In this document: positions 12,658 through 24,589 of the stretch, piece after piece
Layout of the letters: each line of letters begins with the position of its first letter
How positions within the stretch are numbered: the first letter of the stretch is position 1
Assembly: GCF_018446385.1 (NCBI RefSeq)
Contig: NC_055987.1
Span: forward strand, 11,121,705 to 11,185,704
DNA length: 64,000 bases
Direction of reading: 5' to 3'
From: Zingiber officinale
Taxonomy: Eukaryota; Streptophyta; Magnoliopsida; Zingiberales; Zingiberaceae
Translations under genes and position numbers: made by a program
The notes under the pieces: model-generated
What the model saw: only the letters and a program-made list of their open reading frames with translations
The model's database searches: none
Told to the model about the DNA's origin: nothing

Positions 12658-15265
12658 TTACGAAGCAACGGTTAGTTGTGGATCAGTCTCATAGTAAACA
12701 ATATCTCCGGTATCAGCTAACATAATGATCTGGTTTCAAACTCCTTAGTAGGATCCCAAATAGGTGAAATGGCAAAGAATCAGATTTGCTGGTTCCTTGT
12801 AGTATTTTCCAAGCACTGGTTTTGCTGCCTCAGTCTGATGCAAGATAAGTATGTTCAGAGCAATTCTTCTTAAATATATACACGCACGGATGTCCAAGGA
12901 GAAAACTGGTAGTACTCACAGCTTCTATTAAATGGTAGTAAGGTATCTGTGGGAAGAGGTGATGAATCACATGAGTACCAATATCATGGTGGATATTGTT
13001 AATCCATCCATAATCACGATCAAGTGTAGTCAATCCTCCTCTAAGATAACTCCACTCCTGGTAGATGACAAGAGTGCGAAATTATTGGCTGTTAAGATGG
13101 ATGGTTTTTGAACAATAACATCAAGTTTTGGTTAATATAGTTATAACTATATAAAATTTTAACTGGAAAAAAATCTTGCTTTGGTGCTACACTATCAGCT
13201 AATAAGAATTACTTTGTTCCTATGTGAGATGGACAAAAAATTATTAGCATTCAAGAATTTTGGATCGACAGCACCAACATTTTATCACAGTCAACTATTT
13301 GGCTCAGTGGAAAATAGTGACCAACTAATGAAAGATCTTGCTCCTAGTTGATATGAGCAATAGATTGTTAGCTTTTCAGATGGGTGAGTTTAAATGCAGC
13401 ACACCAAGTTTCTTTCAAAATTCATTATCCAGCTTCCTTTAGAAAATCATCCTTTGTGGACAAATATGAAAAATTGAGATGTAAAGGATTATGAGCCTCA
13501 ACATGTAACTTTGGATCACCAGCACCATGATTTGATCACAATTAACTATGCTATAGAATCCTAGATTAATTAGCTGATATGACGCTGTTCTGAGTTCAGC
13601 CATACAAAGTTCTGCTGAAAGCTTTATTCCGGATTTTTAACAAAGCAAACACTAATGGATTGGAAATAACAAAGATGCTACCGGATTATGCAAAACAATA
13701 GAAGGTTATCTGGATACTTGCAATGACTTCTTACCTTTCCACGGTACCAAGGCAGCTTCTCCTCATGTCCATGATGATGCAAGTATGTCACAAGATCAAG
13801 CCACATGACAAAAATCTGTGTTTGGAACCAAAATAGTTTCAGCATCATCCAATTGCCACGTGAAGAACAAGATGGAAAGAAGAAGAAAAACCAACCCAAT
13901 ATGGAACACCATAAAGCTTAAGCATCTGAATAGGACCCATCAAAAAGGTTAAACCAGTGAGGATCACCAACATTGCTGTCCAACAGACAGTTGATGTACT
14001 AACATCCTTCCTCTCGCTAGGAGCAAATAAATCACTACTAGGGTGGAAATGTGAACCGGACTTCCCTGGACTTCTCCCCTACTGTTATGAATAGAGGATT
14101 AAGTCTAAGCATGATTGAAATAATAATTTCTCTGTAGTCAACTGCAAGGTGTCTAGTTTGTTAGTCACCAGGTAGAAGGGGTATCCAGACATAGGGAATG
14201 ACAATGTGAATCGAAGCTTCTTGGTTGAGTTATTAGGCAACTGCAGCTAGAACAAGATGAATTAGCTTCACTAATACAGTCGTTTTCAAGGTGGATACGG
14301 TAACAGAAAAAAACAATCTCCAACGCAAGGATGAAAGATGAGTTATTAACCAGGTGCCATGATTCATCATTCTCAACAAGCCCATGATTCTGGTGATGAA
14401 TCCGGTGGCTAATTCTCCTGCACAGCTCAAAGCAATCAGATTTAGAAGTTAATGCAAACATAAATTGACTTACTAAGATTTAGAAGTTAGAATCCTTAGA
14501 TTTGGAGAAAATTGTTACCATCCGTGGTAAGGAACAAGAATGGAAGGATGAAGCAAATGCCCAACCACACTGTTAAGCTTTGGGTCGTTTCAGAAACTCC
14601 CATGCCCAGGGCCGCAGAATTGAAGCTTTGTTTTAAAATTTACAAGCCAAAAAATTTCAAGTTTCTAGAAGAAACAAGTAAATTTCACATTTTAAATTAG
14701 GGTTAGTTACATACCAGTCGTGGCCGAGAACGAAGAGAGCCCAGAACATCGCCCCCTGGGCAACCCAGTAGAGCGACCACACTATCCAACTATTGATGTA
14801 CACAGCCGCTGCTGCAAGCCCTAATAACACCACCACATCGCGCACCGCATAGCTCATCGAGCGCCACAGGTCCCTCGCCCAGAAATGCTTGGGAATGGCC
14901 GCGCGGATCTCCGCTAGCCCGAACAGCGGCAGCATTCCGGGGTCGAAAGCTTCTTCCTTCTCATCGATCCCGCTCACGCTAGGCCCTCCGCTGCCCTCGG
15001 ACGACTCACGCTTGACGGCACGCTGACACGAAGCACCCACTCCCGGCGGCCCAAGGGGCAGCGGAGATCGATGCCATTGGCGGTGGAGGCTAAAAAACAG
15101 GTGGAAGTGGAGGGGACGGGACAGAGGAGGCCGGCGGCGGGCAGAATTCCGGATTGGAGGCGAGGGAAGGCAGCAGGGTGACGGCCCAACTCGCCCTTGC
15201 GGAGGCCCAACGTGGCTGCTTTCCTCGCCCTCTCTCCTAATCCAAGGCAGCTCGCCGTTCTGCAT
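12658..15265 (-). pseudogene. Plastid-type omega-3 fatty acid desaturase, FAD7/8-like, degenerate
   Basis: Eight exons in the FAD3/7/8 layout can be followed: 14715-15265, 14519 to about 14612, 14351-14417, 14169-14240, 13896-14079, 13735-13815, 12920-13057 and 12658-12834. The family desaturates 18:2 and 16:2 acyl chains in membrane lipids. FAD7/8 act in plastids, and the FDPG...IRAAIPKH leader and long N-terminus fit that type. The histidine motifs are visible: GHD at the end of exon 1, HRIHHQNHG in exon 3 (usual Thr replaced by Ile) and HVIHH in exon 7. Damage: the splice acceptor of exon 2 is unclear (GCGG where CAG is expected), an in-frame TGA stands where TCA (Ser) is usual in exon 2, exon 4 lacks about eight codons, and exon 8 has at least two frameshifts. 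Introns and reading frame are otherwise well kept, so the loss seems recent. Sequencing error cannot be excluded. Confidence 0.85.
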
Positions 15266-15299
15266 TAATTGCTTCTCTTATCTCCCTTGTCGTATGTAC

Positions 15300-15560
15300 A
15301 AACTTTGCCTAATTAATTAGGGTAGCAAAAGCTGGTAGCAAAAGCTGAATATGTTCGCTCCTCTTGTCTCTATCAATTTATTTAAGTTAATACAGAGGAG
15401 GTAAATCATGGACAATTACTAGTCTTGGGAATAGTAATTAGCGCATTAAAGAGACATTTACTTCAACTATGCTGATTGCCTAATTAATTTTGGAATTATA
15501 TGGAGATGAATCAGAAGATCGTATCAATATGTTAATGTGCCTAAAAATTTATAATATAGA
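15300..15560. other. Former promoter region of the desaturase pseudogene
   Basis: AT-rich DNA upstream of the FAD7/8-like start. A short direct repeat GGTAGCAAAAGCTG lies near 15.33 kb. No reading frame or clear TATA box was recognised. Confidence 0.3.
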
Positions 15561-17000
15561 CATTGTACAACCATTAATGATATTTGACTAACACTGACTT
15601 ATAGTCTTAAGTATATTAGGATCAACTCAAATCATGACAAATACACTCCTATGGATCTCTTGAGTTTTCACCATATCCAAAATTTTAAATTATGGAGTTT
15701 GTACTGCTAAACTCACTAATAGTCAAACAATGTCTAGATTTTAGACATAATCATAATTAGAAGAGTTTTAAGAATACATTGATATTATTGTTAAGTAAAT
15801 ATAATATATCTAAATCCAACTATGAGTTTATATCAAAATTACATAAAATTGTCAGAATTTTAGAAACCTACGACATACTATATAAGCTATGGAATTAAGA
15901 TTTGAGGGTATAATGAGACTCAGGAGATTTTTAAGAGTACGTTGATTTAGATTTGTGTTGATTTTAATATTCTTAAGATCATCAATATCCAAATTTTAAA
16001 ATTTTGGACGTGGTTAGAATCTAGAGAGTTATAAGAATACATTAATGTTATTGTTGAATGATAATATGTCTCAGTCAAATAATGAGTTTATGTTAAATTA
16101 TATAAAATTGTTTAAATTTTAAAAATCCACATAATGTTATCTAAGCTACAGAATTAAAGTTTTAGAGCATAATGAGACTAAGAAGGATCGTAAAAATGTA
16201 TTAGCCCTACTTTGAGTTAATTCTGATGTTCATAAGGTCACCAATGAGTTTTAGCCAAAACTCACTATTGGTCGTATAGTGTTTAAATTTTAAAATTTTG
16301 GAGTTCTAGAAACACATTATTTTTTATAGTTAACACAAGGTATCCAGCTGGAGTTCTAAAAACACATTGGTACTGTTGTAAGTGAATATAATATACCTAA
16401 ATTAATAGTGATTTGTATCAAATTATATAAAATTATAGAATTAAGGTTTGAGGATATAAGTAAGACTGAGGAGGCTCCTAGGAGTGCATTGGTCATGATT
16501 TGGATTGATTCTTGTGTTCTTAAGGTTATTAGTGAGTTTTAGTCAAAATTCACTTATGATCATATAGTATTTAGATTTTAAAATTTTAGATATCTGAGAG
16601 TCAAAAGAGTTTTAGGAACATATTGTTGTTGTTGTCGTCAAGGAGTGAACATGATATATCTACATTCAATAATGACTTTGTGCCAAAATTATATAAAATT
16701 GTTTAAATTACACAAATTCGTAGCATGTTATCTAAGTTGTAAAGTTTGAGGGTATAATGAGATTCAAAAGACTTCTAGGAGTGCATTGGTCCTGGTTTGG
16801 ATTAATTATGATGTCTTTAAAGTCATTAGTAAGTTTAGTCAAAACTCACTCATGTTAATATAAGATTTTAAAATTTTAAATTTATCAGAGTCAAAAGAGT
16901 TTCAGGAACATATTGGTGTTGTTATTGAATGAATATAATAGATCTAAGTCTAATAGTGAGTTACCCAAAATTCATTGATGATCTTAGACATTTCAAATTC
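15560..17000. repeat. Diverged AT-rich tandem array, about five units of 260-320 bp
   Basis: The same block of sentences recurs: AATGAGTTTATG-like text, then AAATTATATAAAATTGTTTA, then a GGTATAATGAGACT-like word, GGAGTGCATTGGTC, AGATTTTAAAATTTTA, and finally TTAGGAACATATTG. The ATATAAAATTGTT landmark recurs at about 15.84, 16.10, 16.42 and 16.69 kb, so spacing is roughly 260-320 bp. Units have drifted and differ in length by indels. There is no coding capacity. The array ends about 110 bp before the left LTR of the copia element. Confidence 0.7.
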
Positions 17001-17113
17001 ATTCAAAGTAAGGCTATTATTTTTGGGACTCTTTTCAGTGTTACCATTATTGGATCAAAAGAGATTTGGAGGGTAAAATTGTAGCATAATAAAGGAAAGA
17101 CAAACACAATTAT

Positions 17114-18274
17114 TGTTGGATATTGGGGTCTTAAATGGACCAAAACGATTTTGAGGAAGGAAGTCATCAATTGTTGAAAGTCGTAATTGACTTCAAAATT
17201 GAAATCTACGATTCACGTAGATAGATTTAGACTATTAATTTGCTCAAAACCGATTAAGGGTGAATGAGAAATTAATGTTTAAAATCGACCCAAAATAACA
17301 TTTATTATTCATTAATAAAGTGCATGGGAGAATAGTCCCACATCGGAAATTCTCGATGTGTGTTCTCTACTTATTAATGAAGATGTGTTAATGGAGTTAA
17401 CACAAAAATAAAAGGACAGGTACTCCCTTAGCCCAGGGCGAGCAGGTGCTCGCACCTGTGAGCCCGCCACCCGCCACGTGCGCAATGGGTGCTTTGTAGG
17501 CGCACTTTGCACGTACGCGTCGTGAGGAGCTTAAATTTATGCTCCAGGTGACATTGCAGTGCCTACGTGGCACTCGGGTGACGTGTCAGGCTCGTACCTG
17601 ACGTGGCAGTACCTATGCGGCATCCTCGTGGGCAAAGGGAGATGACTGGACAGTTGACTTAGGGAATGGATGGCTACCGTTGATCAACGTTGATCAAATA
17701 GGTATGATGGATCGCTTGTGATGCGATCTAGAGCGTTGGATCGCAAAGAGTAACGATCTGACGGCTTGGGATGAGACTTGATCTGAAGCATCGAATCAAT
17801 GGATCCAGATCCGATGGCCGATGATAATAGGCGGGATCTAAGGGTCACAACTCCTCAGATCTGATGGATGAGATTGAAGTGGGCTTGGTGAAGGGTTACA
17901 ACCCTTCAGAATGGATGATCTAGATCGATCCAGCCCAAGGAACACATCCACTCACCCAAAGGACACTCAACCTCTTCTTTCAGTATAAATAGAACCCTCC
18001 AGATGATGGAATATAAACACTCAATCCTCTCTTCTCTTCCTCAAGCATTCATCTCATCTTGTGCATTCAAGAGTCCAAGAAGTCTACTAGAAGGTTCGCT
18101 GGTCTCGGAAGTCGGAGTGCTACGATTCCGAGACGTTCGTCGTCGTTGTATCTTGGGAACGAATTGCAACAATCCGTTAAGCACCGTAGCGGAGCAATAT
18201 CGTTTACGGAGATAGTGTCGAACACTAGCCTCGACGATCAGTTTGCATACTCCAGAAGCTACCTGGGGTTAACA
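17114..18274 (+). repeat. Left (5') LTR of the copia element
   Basis: Begins TGTTGGATAT and ends GGGGTTAACA. The LTR promoter is visible as CAGTATAAATAGAACCC near 17.98 kb. Compared with the right LTR it retains about 180 bp near 17.47-17.69 kb that the other lacks. Confidence 0.9.
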
Positions 18275-18309
18275 GTCGTAAACGATATTACGTGCAAACT
18301 GATATGGCT

Positions 18310-19518
18310 ACCAACGACATTCCGACGGTCGTACCGACCGTCGTTCCGACCGCCATTTCGCACAGAGAAAAGCCGGAGAAATTCACCGGAACCGACTTTA
18401 AAAGATGACAGTAGAAGATGCTGTTTTATCTAACAACGCTAAACCTTGTACGGTTTTTGCACGAAGACACGCCAGCCGCTACGGAAGGTAGTAAGGCTGC
18501 TAGCGATGCGTGGTCTCACGGAGATTTTCTGTGCCGCAATTATATACTCAACGCCTTGGACAACACGTTATATAACGTATGTTGTTCTCTGGAGACGGCG
18601 AAATCTTTGTGGGAATCCTTTGAGAAGAAATACAAGACCGAAAATGCTGGATTGAAGAAATTCATCGTCGGTCGGTTTCTAGATTTCAAGATGGTGGACT
18701 CAAAAAGCGTCTCATCTCAAGTCCAAGATATGCAATTAATACTGCATGATCTGGACGCCGAAGGCATGAAGCTGAACGAGACATTTGCAGTTGCTGCGGT
18801 AATTGAGAAGCTCCCTCCGTCATGGAAGGATTTCAAGAATTACCTAAAGCACAAGCAAAAGGAGATAGGGCTGCAAGACCTGATCCTGAGGCTACGAATA
18901 GAGGAGGATAATCGAAAGTTATCCGACTCCAAAGGAACCAAGCGGACTATAGACGAAATGTCCAACCTGGTCGAGCCGAACGCTAAAAAGCCGAAGCAGT
19001 TCAAAAAGAAGGCTCAAGCAAAGAAGTTCAAAGGCTCCTGTTACAACTGTGGAAAGGCAGGACATTTGTCCAAGGACTGCAGACGCCCAAAGAAGCCAAC
19101 CAAGGGGCCAAAGGATGCTGCGAATTATGTCGCAACCACTCTCGAGGACTTGGACCTCACTGCGGTTGTATTTGAAGCTAACTTGGTGGATACCAATCCG
19201 AAGCAGTGGTTCATTGATATTGGAGCAACTCGTCATATCTGTTCCGATAAGGCGATGTTCTCCAAGTATACTCTGATAAATGGCAGGAAGCTCTATATGG
19301 GTAATTCCACGACGTCGCCAATTGTTGGACTCGGAAAGGTTGTTCTGAAGGTGACGTCCGGAAAGGAGCTAACACTCATTGATGTACTCCATGTTCCCGA
19401 CATCAGTAAGAACCTAGTTTCTGGAGCGGCATTGGTCAAGGCCGGATTTAGGCTAGTGTTTCAGTCAGACAACTTTGTACTTATGAAGAATGGTGTCTTC
19501 GTAGAAAGGGGTACCTAG
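18310..19518 (+). pseudogene. gag and protease region of the copia element
   Basis: The gag part contains [12 protein letters not shown] and an [15 protein letters not shown] stretch typical of plant copia gag. A CCHC knuckle ([14 protein letters not shown]) follows at about 19.03-19.08 kb, and the start of the aspartic protease/pre-integrase region lies at about 19.2-19.5 kb. The retroviral-type protease normally has a DTGA/DSGA centre, and the corresponding text ([10 protein letters not shown]) is altered. Mostly open but not intact. Confidence 0.8.
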
Positions 19519-19535
19519 AAAAGGGTCTATTCAAA

Positions 19536-22093
19536 ATGATTGTAATGCCTGTACTCCGAAATTTTGATGGTAATAAAATAAATGCTTCCAGCTATGTTGT
19601 TGAGTGTTTTAATTTATGGCATGATCGACTCGGACATGTGCATAATAATACTCTCAAACGTCTCGTCAAATTAAATTTATTACCAAACATCAATGTTGAC
19701 GGAACACACAAATGTGAAGTGTGCGTGGAAGCGAAAATGACGAAACTACCTTTTCATTCGGTGGAAAGGACAACAACTCCTCTAGAGTTAATACATAGTG
19801 ATCTATGTGACTTGAAATTTGTGCAAACTAGAGGAGGTAAAAAATATTTTATTACTTTTATCGATGACTGCACAAAGTTCTGTTATGTCTTTCTTTTAAG
19901 AAGTAAAGACGAAGCCCTAAAGGCGTTCAGAACCTATAGAACAGAAGTTGAAAACCAACTTGACAAACGAATTAAAATAATTCGAAGCGATAGAGGTGGA
20001 GAATATGGTACACCGTTTGATGAATTTTGTACAGAATCTGACATTATCCATCAAATAACGACGCCTTACTCACCTCAATCAAACGGTGTTGCTGAACGTA
20101 AAAATCAGACACTAAAAGAAATGATGAATGTCTTGTTGATAAATTCAGGCTTACCTCAAAACTTGTGGGGGGAAGCAATATTATCGGCAAATCACATTCT
20201 CAACAGAATTCCTCATAAGAAAAATGATAAAACTCCATATGAACTATGGAAAGACCGCAAGTCATCGTACAAATACCTGAAAGTGTGGGGGTGCTTAGCA
20301 AAAGTCGAAGTACCTAAACCAAAGCAAGTAAAGATCAGACCTAAAACGTTCGATGCGGTATTTGTCGGATATGCCCATAATAGTAGTGCATATCCTTTCC
20401 TATTTCACAAATCAGACATTCCTGATATACATGTGGGAACAACCATAGAATCTCGAAATGCGATATTCTTTGAAAACGTATTCCCAAATAAAAAGGGAAA
20501 CGTTGAAAGTGATAACAACGGAAGTTCAAACAAAAATGACGTTACCGAACTTAGCTGTTATAAAAGGACTATTGACGATCAAAGTGAAGAGCCACGTCGT
20601 AGCAAACGGGCTAGAGTTGAGAAATCGTTCGGGCCAGATTTCATGACTTTCATGTTAGAAATGGAACCAAGAACATTAAGTGAAGCTCTCTCTAGACCCG
20701 ATGCTCCAATGTGGAAAGAAGCTGTCAATAGTGAAATTGAGTCTATCATGAATAATCATACTTGGGAATTAGTAGACCTTCCTTCTGGTAATAAACCATT
20801 AGGTTGTAAGTGGATACTAAAACGTAAGTATAAAGCTGATGGATCAATTGACAAGTATAAGGTCAGACTTGTAGCCAAGGGGTACAAGCAAGAGGAAGGC
20901 CTTAATTACTTCGATACATACTCACCGGTGACAAGGATTACGTCCATACGAGTGCTAATAACCTTGAAATACATCAAATGGATGTTAAGACTGCATTCTT
21001 AAATGGTGAGTTGGAAGAAGAAATTTATATGGAGCAACCCGAAGGGTTCATGGCTCTTGGAAATGAGAAAAAGATGTGTCGACTTGTTAAGTCGTTGTAC
21101 GGACTTAAGTAAGCGCCTAAACAATGACACAAAAAATTTGACAAAGTAGATGAATGTGACAAATGCATTTATGTCAAAAAAACACCTGAAGGCTATGTAA
21201 TTGTCTGTCTATACGTAGACGACATGCTAATAATGGGCAGTAATCATGATGTAATCATGACTACAAAGAAAATGTTGACCAGAAATTTTGATATGAAAGA
21301 TATGGGTCAAGCAGATGTTATATTGGGAATTAAAATTCTCAGGACATCAGAAGGGATAGTTCTAACACAATCTCATTATGTAGAATCTGTATTGAAAAAA
21401 TTCAATGCGTACGATCTCTCTACAGTGAAAACACCTATGGATCTAAGTCAACACTTAGCGAAAAACCATGGTGAGACCATATCGCAGTTGGAATATTCTC
21501 GGATAATAGGCAGTTTGATGAATCTCACAAACTGCACACGTCCAGATATTGCCTGTACGGTCAACAAACTGAGTCATTTTACGAGTAATCCAAACGACAC
21601 TCATTGGAAAGCATTGATGCGAGTTCTCAGATATTTGAAATATATTATGAACTATGGATTACATTATGAAAAATATCCCGCTGTGTTGGAAGGATATTGT
21701 GATGCTAATTGGATATCAGATACAAAAGACTCCAAATCCACTAGTGGATATGTATTCACGATCGGTGGGGGAGCAGTATCTTGGAAATCCACTAAGCAGA
21801 CTTGCATTGCTCGGTCAACTATGGAATCCGAGTTTATAGCACTAGACAAAGCAGCTGAGGAAGCTGAATGACTGCAGAATTTCTTGGAAGATATTTCGAG
21901 CTGGATGAAACCTGTGTCTGCCGTACTAATCCACTATGATAGTCAATCGGCGATTGGAAGGGCACAGAGTAATATGTATAATGGGAAGTCACGACATATA
22001 CGTCGTAGACATAATACCATTAGGCAGTTGATCTCGAATGGAGTGATTGCAATCGACTATGTTAAGTCCAAAGATAATTTGCGGATCCTCTAA
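19536..22093 (+). pseudogene. Integrase, reverse transcriptase and RNase H region of the copia element
   Basis: The integrase begins with an HHCC-type zinc finger ([13 protein letters not shown]...CEVCVEAKM) and the D,D(35)E core (HSDLCDLKF ... [13 protein letters not shown]). The reverse transcriptase follows, with [20 protein letters not shown] and YVDDMLIMG. RNase H is seen near ESEFIALDKAAEEAE at about 21.8 kb. A few breaks interrupt the frame. Transposition by its own products is not expected. Confidence 0.85.
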
Positions 22094-22701
22094 CGAAGGG
22101 GTTGAGTCGAGATCAAGTATATCGCTCATCAAGAGGAATGAGATTAAAATCTACAACTGAAAACGATTGTAGTGGTAACCCAACCTTGTTGATTGGAGAT
22201 CCCAAGATCTTGGTTCAATGGGACAACGAAGTTACTGTTGGTCCAACATCCATTAGATAGTTTATCTGGATGACCAAGCTGAGTCCTACCTCATGTAGTG
22301 AGGTTAAGCTTATGCTTTTAGTGACTTCTATATCTGATAAGGTGGAGTATGGTAGGATACTCTTGATAGAAGTGTCACCTATGTGAGTGTGTAGACAGGC
22401 CGCTTCAATGAAACACTCATGAATCCAAGATGGTATCCATGGCCGAAACGGAACCAACCATGAGAACCTAAAGTAGGTGAGATAGATATCTGTGTGGGTG
22501 TTATTGTCTAAATATACACCAACAGCTGAGCAGTTCAAGACATCACGTTCACTGCGCAGCCTAGTATACTCGATAGCATTTCACTACGGAAGGTTCAAAG
22601 CCACAAGCTACCTCTCCCGATGCAGTGACTTATCGATTGGACTCTTGTAAAGTGTCAGCATGCATACACGCATTGCATTAATTTCCATTCATGTGGGGGA
22701 T

Positions 22702-23680
22702 TGTTGGATATTGGGGCCTTAAATGGACCAAAACGATTTTGAGGAAGGAAGTCATCAATTGTTGAAAGTCGTAATTGACTTCAAAATTGAAATCTACGAT
22801 TCGTGTAGATAGATTTAGACTATTAATTTGCTCAAAACCGATTAAGGGTAAATAAGAAATTAATGTTTAAAATCGGCCCAAAATAACATTTATTATTTAT
22901 TAATAAAGTGCATGGGAGAATAGTCCCACATCGAAAATTCTCGATGTGTGTTCTCTACTTATTAATGAAGATGTGTTAATGGAGTTAACACAAAAATAAA
23001 AGGACAGGTGCTCCCTTAGCCCAGGGCGAGCAGGTGCTCGCCACGTGCGCACGTGCGCAATGGGCGCTTTGTAGGTGGATTTGCGCTGATCAACGTTGAT
23101 CAAATAGGTATGATGGATCGCTTGTGATGCGATCTAGAGCGTTGGATCGCAAAGAGTAACGATCTGACGGCTTGGGATGAGACTTGATCTGAAGCATCGA
23201 ATCAATGGATCCAGATCCGATGGCTGATGACAATAGGCGGGATCTGAGGGTCACAACTCCTCAGATCTGATGGATGAGATTGAAGTGAGCTTGGTGAAGG
23301 GTTACAACCCTTCAGAATGGATGATCTAGATCGATCCAGCCCAAGGAACATATCCACTCACCCAAAGGACACTCAACCTCTTCTTTCAGTATAAATAGAA
23401 CCCTCCAGATGATGGAATATAAACACTCAATCCTCTCTTCTCTTCCTCATGCATTCATCTCATCTTGTGCATTCAAGAGTCCAAGAAGTCTACTAGAAGG
23501 TTCGTTGGTCTCGGAAGTCGGAGTGCTACGATTCCGAGATGTTCGTCGTCGTTGTATCTTGGGAATGAATTGCAACAATCCGTTAAGCACCGTAGCGGAG
23601 CAATATCGTTTACAGAGATAGTGTCGAACACTAGCCTCGACGATCAGTTTACATACTCCAGAAGCTAACCGGGTTCAACA
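22702..23680 (+). repeat. Right (3') LTR of the copia element
   Basis: Begins TGTTGGATAT and ends GGGTTCAACA. Its TATA word TATAAATAG lies near 23.39 kb. It is shorter than the left LTR because of one internal indel of about 180 bp near 23.04-23.09 kb. Confidence 0.9.
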
Positions 23681-23965
23681 GTTATTGTTTACTTAGTTCG
23701 TAGGCCAGCAATTATGTACTATTTCAAGGCTCGTGATCCTTAATCGCTTCCGAATGGGTAATTACTAAAGTTCTTCTCTCCGAAAACTTTTGGAGAAGAA
23801 ACAAACTTGTCCAAGAATGAAGAGGGTAGTAACAACACTACTATCTCCTTAAATGTAAATGCAAGTAGAAAAAGTATACCGACAACGTGGAGATACAAAT
23901 TAAGCATAGGTTGTCGAAGAGCCTCATGGTGTCGTAGTCCTCAATGCTTCATTTACAGCAGTAGG

Positions 23966-24122
23966 GATCCTCTGGTCCGCAAATTGCGGACCAGGGGATG
24001 GTCCACTGATGAGGACCTTTGATTTGGATGGACCCCATCTTTAAGTAGGTGGGGTCCATCGAAATCAAAGGTCCTCATGTAGTGGACCATCCCCTGGTCC
24101 GCAATTTGCGGACCAGAGGATC
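23966..24122. repeat. Foldback (MITE-like) hairpin, copy 1
   Basis: 157 bp, starting GATCCTCTGGTCCGCAA and ending TTGCGGACCAGAGGATC. The two arms of about 72 bp are inverted copies with only a few mismatches around a short loop (ATCTTTAAGTAG). Each arm contains a further 23-bp palindrome, CTGGTCCGCAA/TTGCGGACCAG. There is no coding capacity and no clear target duplication, so the family is not assigned. Confidence 0.8.
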
Positions 24123-24412
24123 TGCTCTCCATTTTTTACTTAGTTCGTAGGCAAGCAATTATGTACTATTTCAAGGCTGGTGATCCTTAATCGCTTCTGA
24201 ATGGGTAATTACTAAAGTTCTTCTCTCTGAAAACTTTTGGAGAAGAAACAAACTTGTCCAAGAATGAAGAGGATAGTAACAACACTACTATCTCTTTAAA
24301 TGTAAATGCAAGTAGAAAAAGTATACCGACAACGTGGAGATAAAAATTAAGCATAGGTTGTCGAAGAGCCTCATGGTGTCGTAGTCCTCAATGCTTCATT
24401 TATAGCAGTAAG

Positions 24413-24569
24413 GATCCTCTGGTCCGCAAATTGCGGACCAGGGGATGGTCCACTGATGAGGACCTTTGATTTGGATGGACCCCATCTTTAAGTAGGTGGG
24501 GTCCATCGAAATCAAAGGTCCTCATGTAGTGGACCATCCCCTGGTCCGCAATTTGCGGACCAGAGGATC
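24413..24569. repeat. Foldback (MITE-like) hairpin, copy 2
   Basis: Same 157-bp hairpin as the copy at 23966, placed by the 447-bp tandem duplication rather than by a second insertion, because the flanking DNA is duplicated with it. Confidence 0.8.
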
Positions 24570-24589
24570 TGCTCTCCATTTATAGGCTT

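Larger units (their letters stand above)
17114..23680 (+). mobile_element. Ty1/copia retrotransposon, full-length, mildly broken
   Basis: Two LTRs (17114-18274 and 22702-23680) begin TGTTGGATAT and end AACA. The flanking five bases are ATTAT on the left and GTTAT on the right, one mismatch from a target duplication. Inside, in copia order: gag with a CCHC zinc knuckle ([14 protein letters not shown]), protease, integrase, reverse transcriptase (YVDDMLIMG) and RNase H. A purine tract (TGTGGGGGA) precedes the right LTR. The coding region has only a handful of breaks (about four to six). The LTRs differ at about 2.5% of aligned sites plus one large indel, which suggests insertion on the order of a million years ago. 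Confidence 0.95.
23688..24589. repeat. 447-bp tandem duplication, two copies
   Basis: The unit starting TTTACTTAGTTCGTAGGC at 23688 recurs at 24135, and both end GCTCTCCATT. The copies differ at roughly ten positions, so they are about 98% alike, similar to the divergence of the neighbouring copia LTRs. Each unit includes one 157-bp hairpin element. The first copy starts eight bases after the copia LTR. Confidence 0.9.

Noticed and set aside
12658-15265. The desaturase as a working FAD7/8 gene
   Set aside because: A stop codon, frameshifts, a deletion and an unclear acceptor occur together; error in all of them is unlikely.
18003-18433. Short frames repeated at 18.0 and 23.4 kb as duplicated genes
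   Set aside because: They are the R/U5 parts of the two copia LTRs.
17114-24589. The 447-bp duplication as part of the copia element
   Set aside because: The LTR end AACA and flanking duplication close the element before it, and the unit has no counterpart at the left side.
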